From the NCBI GenBank assembly GCA_000955875.1, contig JYOE01000014.1, positions 261,802 through 325,801 of the forward strand: a stretch of 64,000 nucleotides of DNA, read 5' to 3'. The translations under genes and the position numbers were made by a program. The DNA comes from Terrabacter sp. 28 (GTDB taxonomy: Bacteria; Actinomycetota; Actinomycetes; Actinomycetales; Dermatophilaceae). Under the pieces are notes generated by a model. The model was given only the letters and a program-made list of their open reading frames with translations, had not been told where the DNA came from and searched no databases. The first letter of the stretch is position 1; the number at the start of each line of letters is the position of its first letter. Shown here in pieces: positions 1 to 8,226 of the stretch.

Positions 1-746
1 TCGGCCGGGCTCTTGCCGAAGAGACCCGGCGCACCGATGGGCGACGTGATCCTGCGCAAGGATTCTGCCGAATGCCCTTCTGCGGCAAGACGTTGCTCGA
101 AGCGACGCCACTTGGCCGATGACCCGATCAGACCGATCGACCCCAGATGGGAGCATCGCAGCGCGGCGTCGCACAGGGCCGCGTCCTCGGCGTGGTCGTG
201 GGTCATGATGAGCACGTGCGTGCCCTTCGGGACCTGTCCGAGCACCAGCTCGGGCACCGGCGCGTGCCGGACGTGGATACGTGCCACGGCGTCCTCGAGC
301 CCGGTGAGGTGACCCGGCTCGAGCTGGTCCTTGCGACCGTCGACCAGGTGGAGCTCGAGGTCGTGGCGACACAGGACGCGAGCCAGCTCCAAGCCCACGT
401 GACCCAGGCCGAAGATCGCGACGGAGGGCACCACCGTGAGCGGTTCGAGCAGCACCGACACCTCCCCACCGCAGCACTGCTGCCCGTGCTGCACCGGGGC
501 GCGCTCGTTGAGCGACAGGACGAGCTGCTCGGGGACCGTGACGCCGTTCGCGATCATCGCCCGGGCCCGGTCGACGGCGGTGGCCTCGAGGTTGCCGCCC
601 CCGATGCTGCCCCAGGCTCGCTCGGCGGCGACGACCATCTTCGCGCCGGCATCGCGCGGCGCGTGGCCCCGCACCGAGACGAGGGTGACGAGGACGCCGG
701 GCAGTCGGTCGGTCCGCAGCTGCTCGACTGCTGCCAGCCAGTGCAC
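1..746 (-). CDS. xdhC: XdhC-family molybdenum cofactor insertion protein (C-terminus cut by window edge)
   Basis: Proteins of this family bind sulfurated molybdenum cofactor and load it into the XdhB subunit of xanthine dehydrogenase. The frame runs from a GTG at 744-746, one base past the xdhB stop, and stays open for 248 codons to the window start, so the gene is partial. Visible features are the N-terminal XdhC/CoxI region with GSIGGGNLE at about residues 46-54, a Cys-Cys pair in QQCCGGEVSV (89-98), and the nucleotide-binding-like XdhC_C region beginning IFGLGHVGLE (111-120). It is the third gene of the xdhA-xdhB-xdhC operon and is probably translated by coupling to xdhB. The GTG start is inferred from position; no alternative start fits as well. 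Confidence 0.9.
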   Translation of the reverse strand, partial: MHWLAAVEQLRTDRLPGVLVTLVSVRGHAPRDAGAKMVVAAERAWGSIGGGNLEATAVDRARAMIANGVTVPEQLVLSLNERAPVQHGQQCCGGEVSVLLEPLTVVPSVAIFGLGHVGLELARVLCRHDLELHLVDGRKDQLEPGHLTGLEDAVARIHVRHAPVPELVLGQVPKGTHVLIMTHDHAEDAALCDAALRCSHLGSIGLIGSSAKWRRFEQRLAAEGHSAESLRRITSPIGAPGLFGKSPA

Positions 747-747
747 G

Positions 748-3204
748 TCAGTCTCCCGCGCCGGTCTGCCGGGCGAGCTGCTCGGAACGTGGGTGCAACG
801 GCCGGGCCGTGGCGTCGGGCTGCTCGGGCACGACACCCAGTCCTCCCTCGACCAGCGGCGCGGTCTGGGGCAGGCCCCCGTCGCCACGGGCCCGCCGCAC
901 CGCCCAGAAGACGGCCTCGGGCGTGGCCGGCGAGGCGAGCTCGACAGAGGTACCGGGCGGCCCGAAGGCGGCGGCGGCCTGCCGCAGTGCCTCACGCACC
1001 GAGATGGCGAGCATGAGCGGAGGCTCTCCGACGGCCTTCGACCCGTAGACGACCCCGTCCTCGTGCGCCCGTTCGAGCAGAGCGACGTTGAACACCTCCG
1101 GCATCTCCGAGAAGCTCGGCAGCTTGTAGGTGCTGGCCGACGCCGTGGCGAGCCTTCCCCGTGCGGGCGTGTGCGACTCGTCCCACCGCAGGTCCTCGAG
1201 CGTCAGCCACCCCGCCCCCTGCACGAACCCACCCTCGATCTGGCCGATGTCGACCAGCGCCGAGAGCGAGTCGCCCACGTCGTGCACGATGTCGACGCGG
1301 CGCAGCCGGTACGCACCGGTGAACCCGTCGACCTCGACCTCGGTGGCGGCCGCACCGTAGGAGAAGTACTTGAACGGCGACCCGTGCATCCGGGTGGAGT
1401 CCCAGTGCAGACCCTCGGTGCGGTAGAACCCGGCTGCCCAGAGCTGCACGCGCTGGTAGTAGGCCTGGCTCACCAGGTCACCCCAGGCCACCACCTGCTC
1501 GCCGCCCGTCACCCCGACGGTTCCCCCGGCGAAGACGACCGCGTCGACCGGCACACCGAGTCGCTCGGAGGCGACGGGCCGCAGCCGGTCGAGGATCTGC
1601 TCACACGCGTCCTTGACCGCTGCGCCGTTGAGGTCGGCTCCCGAGCTCGCAGCAGTGGCAGACGTGTTCGGCACCTTGTCGGTGCGGGTCGGGGCAAGCC
1701 GCACCGACGACAGGGGCACCCCCAGCGTCGTCGCCGCGACCTGGAGCATCTTGGTGTGGAGGCCCTGACCCATCTCGGTGCCGCCGTGGTTGACCAGCAC
1801 CGAACCGTCCTTGTAGACGTGGACGAGGGCCCCGGCCTGGTTGAAGGCGGTGAAGTTGAACGAGATGCCGAACTTGACCGGGGTGAGGGCAAGGGCGCGC
1901 TTGGTGTGCACGTGGGCCGCGTTGAACGACGCGATCTGCGCGGCGCGCGCTGCAACCCCGCCGTCCGTGAGCACCTGCTCCCAACAGGTGACCGCGCGCT
2001 CGGGGTGGCGCACCGTCTGGCCGTACGGGGTCTGCTGCCCGGCACGGTAGAAGTTGACGCGGCGCAGCTCGGACGGGTCGATGCCGAGCCGGGGGGCGCA
2101 CCGGCCGAGGACGTCCTCGACGACGAGCATGCCCTGCGGCCCGCCGAAGCCGCGGAACGCCGTCTGGGACGTCTTGTGCGTCTTGGCGATCCGACCGTTG
2201 ACCCGGACGTCGGGGATCCAGTACGCGTTGTCGACGTGGCACAGGGCCCGGGCCAGCACCGGTTCGGAGAGGTCGAGGCTCCAGCCACCGTCGGACGTCA
2301 GCGTCGCGTCGAGCGCCAGCAGGTGCCCGGCCTCGTCGAAGCCTGCGCGCCACTGGGCGTGGAACCCGTGCCGCTTGCCGGTCATGGTGATGTCCTGGCT
2401 GCGCGTCAGCCGCAGGCGCACCGGTCGGCCGGTGAGCGTGGCTCCGAGGGCAGCCACGGCGGCATACCCGTGGGGCTGCATCTCCTTGCCGCCGAAGCCG
2501 CCCCCCATCCGCAGGCACTGCACCGTCACGGCGTGGCTCGCGAGCCCCAGCACGTGCGCGACGATGTCCTGGGTCTCGGTCGGGTGCTGCGTGCTGCTCT
2601 GCACGAACACCTGCCCCGCCTCGTCGACGTGAGCGAGTGCGCACTGCGTCTCGAGGTAGAAGTGCTCCTGGCCGGCGAGGTCGAGCTCGCCGCTGAACAC
2701 GTGCGCCGCCGCCGCCAGCCTGGCGTCGACGTCGCCACGCTCGAGCCTCGGCTGACCACCCTGGAAGCTCTCCGCCTCGATGGCCTGGCGCACCGTGACG
2801 ATCGACGGCAGCGGCTCGTAGTCGACCTCGACAGCCAGTGCGCCGAGGCGCGCCGCCTCGAGGCTCTCGCCGAGCACCCAGCACACGGCGTGCCCGAAGA
2901 ACATCACCTCCGAGGGGAACAGGGGCTCGTCGAGCTTTGCGCCGGCGTCGTTGACGCCCGGCACGTCGTCGGCGGTGAGCACGCGCACGACGCCCGGCAC
3001 CTCGAGGGCCGGTGCCGTGTGCAGCCTGGTGACGAGGGCGTGGGCGTGCGGTGCCTGCACCGGGTGGGCGTGGAGGACGCCGTGGGTGCGCACCCAGAGA
3101 TCGTCGGTGTACAGCGCCCTCCCGGTCACGTGCAGCGCTGCTGACTCGTGCGGGATCGACTGGCCGACAGGGCTGCTCGCCGGACGGCTGGACAGGGGGG
3201 TCAT
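748..3204 (-). CDS. xdhB: Xanthine dehydrogenase molybdopterin-binding subunit
   Basis: Catalytic large subunit that hydroxylates hypoxanthine and xanthine to urate at a molybdenum centre. The product is 818 aa, close to bacterial XdhB length. Molybdopterin contacts are visible: GGGFGGKE (234-241), the arginine loop FRGFGGPQGM (350-359), GTEMGQG (475-481), and the GEPP motif at 726-729 whose Glu is the expected catalytic base. The start MTPLSSRP was chosen because its ATG overlaps the xdhA stop by four bases (ATGA) and the family N-terminus begins here; the frame is open further upstream inside xdhA, but that extension has no homologous look. All key residues appear intact, so an active enzyme is likely. 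Confidence 0.95.
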   Translation of the reverse strand: MTPLSSRPASSPVGQSIPHESAALHVTGRALYTDDLWVRTHGVLHAHPVQAPHAHALVTRLHTAPALEVPGVVRVLTADDVPGVNDAGAKLDEPLFPSEVMFFGHAVCWVLGESLEAARLGALAVEVDYEPLPSIVTVRQAIEAESFQGGQPRLERGDVDARLAAAAHVFSGELDLAGQEHFYLETQCALAHVDEAGQVFVQSSTQHPTETQDIVAHVLGLASHAVTVQCLRMGGGFGGKEMQPHGYAAVAALGATLTGRPVRLRLTRSQDITMTGKRHGFHAQWRAGFDEAGHLLALDATLTSDGGWSLDLSEPVLARALCHVDNAYWIPDVRVNGRIAKTHKTSQTAFRGFGGPQGMLVVEDVLGRCAPRLGIDPSELRRVNFYRAGQQTPYGQTVRHPERAVTCWEQVLTDGGVAARAAQIASFNAAHVHTKRALALTPVKFGISFNFTAFNQAGALVHVYKDGSVLVNHGGTEMGQGLHTKMLQVAATTLGVPLSSVRLAPTRTDKVPNTSATAASSGADLNGAAVKDACEQILDRLRPVASERLGVPVDAVVFAGGTVGVTGGEQVVAWGDLVSQAYYQRVQLWAAGFYRTEGLHWDSTRMHGSPFKYFSYGAAATEVEVDGFTGAYRLRRVDIVHDVGDSLSALVDIGQIEGGFVQGAGWLTLEDLRWDESHTPARGRLATASASTYKLPSFSEMPEVFNVALLERAHEDGVVYGSKAVGEPPLMLAISVREALRQAAAAFGPPGTSVELASPATPEAVFWAVRRARGDGGLPQTAPLVEGGLGVVPEQPDATARPLHPRSEQLARQTGAGD

Positions 3205-4706
3205 GCGCTCGCCTCTTGGCGTGGGGAGGTCTCGGCGTAGAGCCTGGGCAGCGAGGTGCCGAGGACCGCACGACGGTAGGCGGCGCTTGCCCGGTGGTCG
3301 TCCAGCGGCGTGCCCTCGCCCTGCAGCACGTCTGCTGCGGCGTGCACGGTCTCGACGGTCCACGGTCGCCCTTCGAGGGCCGCCTCGGTCTGCCGCGCCC
3401 GCACCGAGGTTGCCGCCACGCCCCCCAGCCCGATCCGTGCCCGGCGCACCACGTCGCCGTCGATGTCGAGGGCGAACGCCACTGCAACGCTGGAGATGTC
3501 GTCGTAGCGTCGCTTGGCGATCTTGTGGAAGGCGGTGACCGGTGCGAGTGGCACCGGGACGCGCACCGCGCGCACGAGCTCGTCCGGTCGCCTGACGCTC
3601 CGGCGGTAGCCCGTGAAGTAGTCGGCGACCGCGACCTCTCGGTCGCCGCGCGGTCCCGTGAGCACGACGTCGGCCTCGAGGGCGAGGAGGGCGGGCAGCA
3701 GGTCGCCGATGGGCGAGCCGGTGCCGAGGTTGCCTCCGATCGTCGCGCCGTTGCGGATCAGCCTCGAGGCGAACTGGGGAAAGAGCTTGTCGAGCAGGGG
3801 GATCCGTCCGGCCAGTCCGCGCTCGACCTCCGTCAGGCTCAGGGCCGCGCCGATCTCGATGACGTCGTTGCCGACCGACAGCGCGCGCAGCTCGGCCAGC
3901 CGGTCCAGGCCGATGACGAGGGCAGCCCGTGCCCCCCTGAGGTTCACCTCGACCCCCCAGTCGGTGGAGCCGGCCACGAGCACGGCCCCCGGGTGCTCGC
4001 CGAGCAGGGCAATCGCGTCGGCGAGGTCGACGGGGCGCACGTAGCGGCCGGAGTCGCCCTCGAGGAGCGTCGCGGCGGCGCGAGGAGGCGCTTCGGTGCG
4101 GCGCGCGGCGAGAGGGTCGTCGGCGGCCGGCTCAGGGAGCGCGAACGCGGCATCGCGGATCGGCCGGTAGCCCGTGCAGCGGCAGAGGTTGCCCGAGAGC
4201 GCCTCCAGCTCGAAGCCGTTGGCGCCGCAACCGTGCCCGGGCTCCCGGGCCTCGTCGGCCGCGTCGTCAACCGCGTCGTCGGCCACGTCGCGGGCCGACT
4301 CGTCCAAGGGCTGTCGGCCGTCGCGGTAGTACTCCGCGGCCATGGAGCAGACGAAGCCGGGCGTGCAGAAGCCGCACTGCGAGCCGCCGCGCCGAGCCAG
4401 CTCGCGCTGAACCGGGTGCAGCCGCTCGGGGGTGCCCAACCCCTCCGCCGTGACGACCTCCTGCCCGTCGAGGGATGCGGCCGGCACGAGGCACGAGTTG
4501 AGGGCGGTCCACTCGGTGCCCGAGTCGGCGCCGGGGCGGGCCACCATGACGGCACAGGCGCCGCACTCCCCCTCGGCACAGCCCTCCTTGGCCCCGGTGA
4601 GGCCTCGGCTGCGCAACCAGTCGAGGGCGGTGGTGGCCGGGTCGGTGCCGTCGAGGCCGATGCCCACCCCGTTCACCGTCACCTCGGGTCGCAGCCCGGG
4701 CGTCAT
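3201..4706 (-). CDS. xdhA: Xanthine dehydrogenase small subunit, fused [2Fe-2S] and FAD domains
   Basis: Electron-transfer subunit passing electrons from the molybdenum centre through two [2Fe-2S] clusters to FAD and NAD. The 501-aa product has the ferredoxin-like domain first (CAEGECGAC with Cys 43, 48 and 51, then Cys 72), the all-alpha cluster domain next (CGFC at 111-114; CRC at 175-177), and the FAD domain from about residue 215 (AGSTDWG, RNGATIGGNLG), with a CO-dehydrogenase flavoprotein C-terminal domain. An acidic insert of about 20 residues (around 139-158, rich in Asp and Ala) sits between the Cys pairs of the second cluster and looks lineage specific. The start MTPGLRP was chosen by homology; the reading frame extends upstream without support. 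First gene of the operon, divergent from the pirin gene. Confidence 0.94.
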   Translation of the reverse strand: MTPGLRPEVTVNGVGIGLDGTDPATTALDWLRSRGLTGAKEGCAEGECGACAVMVARPGADSGTEWTALNSCLVPAASLDGQEVVTAEGLGTPERLHPVQRELARRGGSQCGFCTPGFVCSMAAEYYRDGRQPLDESARDVADDAVDDAADEAREPGHGCGANGFELEALSGNLCRCTGYRPIRDAAFALPEPAADDPLAARRTEAPPRAAATLLEGDSGRYVRPVDLADAIALLGEHPGAVLVAGSTDWGVEVNLRGARAALVIGLDRLAELRALSVGNDVIEIGAALSLTEVERGLAGRIPLLDKLFPQFASRLIRNGATIGGNLGTGSPIGDLLPALLALEADVVLTGPRGDREVAVADYFTGYRRSVRRPDELVRAVRVPVPLAPVTAFHKIAKRRYDDISSVAVAFALDIDGDVVRRARIGLGGVAATSVRARQTEAALEGRPWTVETVHAAADVLQGEGTPLDDHRASAAYRRAVLGTSLPRLYAETSPRQEASA

Positions 4707-4837
4707 CCGTGCGTCCGTTGTTCCACCGGACCATGATGCACCGCGGCGTCGCTGACGTCGGCGACGCTCGTCCGTGCGGCACCGCCGGGAGCCCACCGGC
4801 GGCTTCACGCCGGGCCGCGCGCTGCATGATGGAGACC

Positions 4838-5596
4838 ATGGACCTCATCCCGGGCATCGACGTGCGCCGCGCCGGCGAGCGCTTCACGAGCCGGTTCGGC
4901 TGGCTCGACTCGAAGCACTCCTTCTCGTTCGGGCAGCACCACGACCCGGCCAACACCCACCACGGGGTGCTCCTCGTCAACAACGACGACATCGTCGACC
5001 CGGGCACCGGGTTCGACACGCATCCCCATCGCGACATGGAGATCGTCACGTGGGTGCTCGAGGGCTCGCTGGTGCACCAGGACAGCACCGGCCACAACGG
5101 GGTGATCTACCCCGGGCTGGCGCAGCGCATGAGCGCCGGCAGCGGCATCCTCCACTCGGAGAAGAACGACTCCTGGCGCCTGCGCGGCGACGTCCACGAC
5201 GACCCGGTGCACTTCGTGCAGATGTGGGTGCTGCCCGACGAGGGCAACATCACGCCCGGCTACGAGCAGCTGGAGATCGAGCACGAGCTGCTCGCCGGCG
5301 GGCTCGTTCCCGTCGCCTCGGGAATGGCGAGGCACGACGGCGAGGCCGCCATCCGCATCCGCAACCGGTACGCCGCCCTGCACGCCGCGCGGCTCGCACC
5401 GGGGCAGGAGGTCTCGCTGCCCGACTCGCCGTTCCTGCACCTGTTCGTGGCCCGCGGTGCGGTGACGCTGGAGGGCGCGGGCCCCCTCGCGACCGGCGAC
5501 GCCGTCCGGTTCACGGCGGTCGGCGGCAACCGGGTCACCGCCATCGAGCCCGCAGAGATCCTCGTCTGGGAGATGCACGCGACCATCGGCTCCTGA
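4838..5596 (+). CDS. Pirin family protein
   Basis: Bicupin iron-binding protein of the pirin family, about 252 aa. Members act as quercetinases, redox-dependent regulators or metabolic modulators, so the exact role here is not known. The sequence carries the pirin signatures HPHRDMEIVTWVLEG and SAGSGILHSEKN, which together supply the three His and one Glu iron ligands, plus the second cupin toward the C-terminus. Three nearby ATG codons (4826, 4829, 4838) are possible starts; 4838 was chosen because a GGAG precedes it and the family N-terminus starts at this point. It is transcribed divergently from xdhA and converges on the ribA-like gene, separated from it by a strong hairpin. Confidence 0.88.
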   Translation: MDLIPGIDVRRAGERFTSRFGWLDSKHSFSFGQHHDPANTHHGVLLVNNDDIVDPGTGFDTHPHRDMEIVTWVLEGSLVHQDSTGHNGVIYPGLAQRMSAGSGILHSEKNDSWRLRGDVHDDPVHFVQMWVLPDEGNITPGYEQLEIEHELLAGGLVPVASGMARHDGEAAIRIRNRYAALHAARLAPGQEVSLPDSPFLHLFVARGAVTLEGAGPLATGDAVRFTAVGGNRVTAIEPAEILVWEMHATIGS

Positions 5597-5609
5597 CCGG
5601 CAGCGCCGT

Positions 5610-5637
5610 GGCGGCCTTGCCGAGCAGGAAGGCCGCC
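5610..5637. terminator. Bidirectional terminator hairpin between pirin and GTP cyclohydrolase II genes
   Basis: Perfect 9-bp stem GGCGGCCTT/AAGGCCGCC with a 10-base loop, placed between two convergent genes. There is no long T tract, as usual in high-GC actinobacteria. Confidence 0.65.
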
Positions 5638-5653
5638 CGTGTCGCGCCTTCGC

Positions 5654-6385
5654 TCACGCGGTGCCGTGACGCAGGTCGCCCCGAAGCCGCAGACTCCGGT
5701 CGAGCTCGCCGCCTGCGCCCAGGGGTGCGTCGGCGACCTCGTCGCCCTGGAGGTCGAGGGTGTGGGCGCCGTACCTGACCTTCGTCGAGAGGTAGTGCGC
5801 GTTGGCGTCGGAGAGGTGCACTCCGGTGCGCACCCGGCGCGCCACGGTGATCCCCAGCCCGCGCAGCTGGTCGGCCTTGTCGGGGTTGTTGCTCAGCAGC
5901 GCGACCCGGTTCACGCCGAGCGCACCGAGCATCTGGGCGGCCACGGTGTAGTCACGCTCGTCGGCGCCGTAGCCGAGCGCGACGTTCGCCTCGTAGGTGT
6001 CGAGGCCGCTGTCCTGGAGGACGTACGCGTCGAGCTTGGCGTAGAGCCCGATCCCCCTGCCCTCCTGCCGCAGGTAGAGCAGGAAGCCACCCGTGGTGGC
6101 GAGCCGCTCGACCGACTCACGAAGCTGGGGGCCGCAGTCGCACCGACGGCTGCCGAAGACGTCGCCGGTGAGGCACTCGCTGTGCAGCCGGGTCAGGGTC
6201 GGGCCCGCGGAGGCCGAGCCGGGCTCGACGGGTGCGGCGCGGTCGCCGAGACCCAGGGCCACGTGCTCGAGCCCGTCGACGAGTCCGTCGAAGGTGAAGA
6301 CCCGAGCCGTCGTCGTGTAGCCGTCGCCGAACGTCATCGGCACGAGCACCTGGGTGCGGATCGAGGCGGCGGCAGGCTCACGCAT
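5654..6385 (-). CDS. ribA: GTP cyclohydrolase II (RibA family)
   Basis: Converts GTP to a diaminopyrimidine riboside phosphate with loss of formate and pyrophosphate. The protein is 243 aa with only the cyclohydrolase II domain and no fused DHBP synthase. The zinc site is intact (Cys 71, 82 and 84 in SECLTGDVFGSRRCDCG), as are the catalytic block LRQEGRGIGL (105-114), the Tyr in LDAYVLQD (Tyr 121, matching E. coli Tyr105), and LSNNPDKADQL. Because it lies with pterin-fold, glycosyltransferase and membrane genes rather than with ribB/ribE/ribH, it probably feeds a dedicated pathway instead of bulk riboflavin; that is inference. Streptomyces coelicolor keeps several such paralogues, one reported to release only a formylaminopyrimidine; the Tyr retained here argues against assuming that behaviour. 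Its ATG overlaps the preceding gene by eight bases. Confidence 0.92.
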   Translation of the reverse strand: MREPAAASIRTQVLVPMTFGDGYTTTARVFTFDGLVDGLEHVALGLGDRAAPVEPGSASAGPTLTRLHSECLTGDVFGSRRCDCGPQLRESVERLATTGGFLLYLRQEGRGIGLYAKLDAYVLQDSGLDTYEANVALGYGADERDYTVAAQMLGALGVNRVALLSNNPDKADQLRGLGITVARRVRTGVHLSDANAHYLSTKVRYGAHTLDLQGDEVADAPLGAGGELDRSLRLRGDLRHGTA

Positions 6386-7097
6386 CGCGTCCCCCGCCCG
6401 CGGTGCCCTCGTCGTCGAACCGCGGCGACAACGCGTACCTGAGGAGCACGACGTCGCCGATCTGGCGCACCTCGGCCAGCGTCGCCCGTCGGTCGGCGTT
6501 CCACGGGAAGCGCCCGTCGCCGACGAAGCGGCAGGCCGACGAGTCGCCGACGAAGAACGGCGCCACGACGAGCTGCAGCTCGTCGGCCAGCCCGGCCGTG
6601 AGCAGCTGCGTGTGCAGGGTGCCGCCGCCCTCGACCATGAGCCGGCGCACGCCGCGCTCGCCGAGGTCGTCGCAGACGTGGCTCATCGTGACCGGGCGTC
6701 CGGCGTCGACGACGGCCGCGGCAGAGCCGAGGCGGTCACGGGCCTCGCCGACGGTGTCGCTCGGGCAGTAGACGATCTTGTCCGCCCCGTCGGCTGCGAA
6801 GAAGCTCGCCGCCCGGTCGAGCTCGGCCCGCCGAGTCACCGTCACCTTGGTGGGCGACGGTGTCAGCCCCCGCGCGACCCGGGCGGCGCGCCGCTCCGCG
6901 GACCGCACGAGCAGCCGCGGGTTGTCCTTGCGGATCGTGCCCGCACCGATCAGGATCGCGTCGCTCGCCGCCCGCTCACCGTCGACCCGGTCGAAGTCGG
7001 CGTCGTTGGACAGCAGCAGCCGGGTCGTCGTCCCCGAGCCGAGGTAGCCGTCGAGCGACATGCCGCAGCTGAGGAGGGTGTAGGGCCGGTCAGCCAC
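6378..7097 (-). CDS. RibD C-terminal (DHFR-fold) reductase
   Basis: Stand-alone reductase domain of 239 aa resembling the C-terminal half of RibD, an NADPH-dependent reductase that acts on the ribose of the aminopyrimidine made by GTP cyclohydrolase II. Recognisable segments are SCGMSLDGYLG near the N-terminus, DAILIGAGTIRKDNPRL (about 46-62), and LMVEGGGTLHTQLL, the substrate and cofactor region. No deaminase domain is present. The GTG at 7095-7097 was chosen because GAAGGAG lies upstream at good spacing and it makes an eight-base overlap with the membrane-protein gene before it; a much longer open frame upstream is only coding shadow. Paired with the adjacent cyclohydrolase it probably makes a reduced ribityl-type pyrimidine or a related pterin precursor. 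Confidence 0.88.
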   Translation of the reverse strand: MADRPYTLLSCGMSLDGYLGSGTTTRLLLSNDADFDRVDGERAASDAILIGAGTIRKDNPRLLVRSAERRAARVARGLTPSPTKVTVTRRAELDRAASFFAADGADKIVYCPSDTVGEARDRLGSAAAVVDAGRPVTMSHVCDDLGERGVRRLMVEGGGTLHTQLLTAGLADELQLVVAPFFVGDSSACRFVGDGRFPWNADRRATLAEVRQIGDVVLLRYALSPRFDDEGTAGGGRDA

Positions 7098-8226
7098 GGG
7101 CGGCTCCTTCGACGTCCACGTCCACGCCTGGTCCGGCGAGGACGACGGTTCCGATGCGGGCGGGGCGAGGCCGACCGACCGTGCCGCTGCGGCGGGACAC
7201 GAGCAGCAGCACGGCGCCCGGCAGGCTCGCCACGAGCACCAGCACTCCGTACACCACTGCCGTACCCATTCCCGCAGCCGATCCGAGGCCTGCGGCACCG
7301 AAGAGCCCCGCGGCCGCACCTTCCCGCGGACCCCATCCGGCGACGTTGAGCGGCAGCCCCATCGCGACGAGCACGAGCAGGGCGAGCGGCAACAGGCTCG
7401 GCACGGCGGCGGTGACACCGGCGCTGCGGGCCGCCACGACGAAGGTCGCCACGTGACCGGTGACGACGAGCACCGAGGCCGCGACGACCCCGGGCCAGGT
7501 GCGGCGTCCGAGCACCCCGGTGCGCAGGTCTGTCGCGACGACCCGGACTCCTCTCCGGACGAGACGCCACGGCCCTCGGCCGCGGCCGATGCCCCAGAGC
7601 ACGCCGCAGCCACCCAGCGCCAGGACCAGGACCAGGACCAGGACCACGAGCACGAGCACGAGCGCGAGCCGACCGGCGCCCGTCCCGCTGCCTGTGGTGT
7701 CCCCGGTCTCCGGCTCGAACGGCCACGGCAGCAGCAGGAGCGCGCCGAGGGCGAGCACGGCCAGCACGAGCTGGCCGGCTGCTCGCTCCCAGACGACCGC
7801 GCGAAGGCCCCGGCCGAGGTCGCCGCCGGCGCGGCCGTGCCGCACGCCCCGTCGCACGTCACCGACGACGCCACCGGGCAACGTCACGTTGAGGAACTGC
7901 GACCGGTAGGACTCCGCAACGGCCGAGCGCAGCGTCAGGTCCGCGCCGAGGCCCCGGGCCACGAGTGCCCACCGCCACGCACCGCACACCGTCGTGAGCG
8001 CCGCGAGGGCCGCGGCCCCCGCGAGAGCCGAGGCGTCGATGCCCCGGAGCGCGTCGACGACGCCGCCCGCGCCGAAGCGCCAGAAGGCGGCGCCGAGGAC
8101 CACCGCACCCCCGGCCGGCTGCAGCCAGCGCCGGCTCGTCCGCATGGTCCACCGGCCTCTCCGTGACGCCCCCGGTCGGGGGTCTCCCTCCGGACGACGT
8201 CGGCGGGAGACGGCCGGTTCAGTCAC
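7090..8226 (-). CDS. UPF0104 / lysylphosphatidylglycerol synthase-like transmembrane protein
   Basis: Multi-pass membrane protein of 378 aa resembling the transmembrane (flippase-like) part of MprF/LPG synthase and the UPF0104 family. Hydrophobic segments occur throughout, for example around residues 38-55, 65-80, 150-170, 183-205, 252-272, 278-300 and 325-345, and the family-like stretch LPLNVAGWGPREGAAAG lies near residue 295. No aminoacyl transferase domain is attached. One membrane span is almost pure Leu/Val, encoded by hexanucleotide repeats. A GTG start overlaps the upstream glycosyltransferase stop by eight bases; an internal ATG at residue 28 (MRTSRRW) is an alternative. In this cluster it could move a glycosylated or lipid-linked product across the membrane; that is inference. 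Confidence 0.8.
   Translation of the reverse strand: MTEPAVSRRRRPEGDPRPGASRRGRWTMRTSRRWLQPAGGAVVLGAAFWRFGAGGVVDALRGIDASALAGAAALAALTTVCGAWRWALVARGLGADLTLRSAVAESYRSQFLNVTLPGGVVGDVRRGVRHGRAGGDLGRGLRAVVWERAAGQLVLAVLALGALLLLPWPFEPETGDTTGSGTGAGRLALVLVLVVLVLVLVLALGGCGVLWGIGRGRGPWRLVRRGVRVVATDLRTGVLGRRTWPGVVAASVLVVTGHVATFVVAARSAGVTAAVPSLLPLALLVLVAMGLPLNVAGWGPREGAAAGLFGAAGLGSAAGMGTAVVYGVLVLVASLPGAVLLLVSRRSGTVGRPRPARIGTVVLAGPGVDVDVEGAARG
7621..7662. repeat. Hexanucleotide microsatellite (CAGGAC)4(CACGAG)3
   Basis: Four perfect CAGGAC units followed by three CACGAG units inside the UPF0104-family gene. On the coding strand they encode alternating Val and Leu of a transmembrane segment. Unit gain or loss would lengthen or shorten the helix by two residues without changing frame. 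Confidence 0.9.

Noticed and set aside
5654..6385. Riboflavin biosynthesis operon
   Set aside because: Only cyclohydrolase II and a RibD-C domain are present; no DHBP synthase, lumazine synthase, riboflavin synthase or FMN riboswitch.
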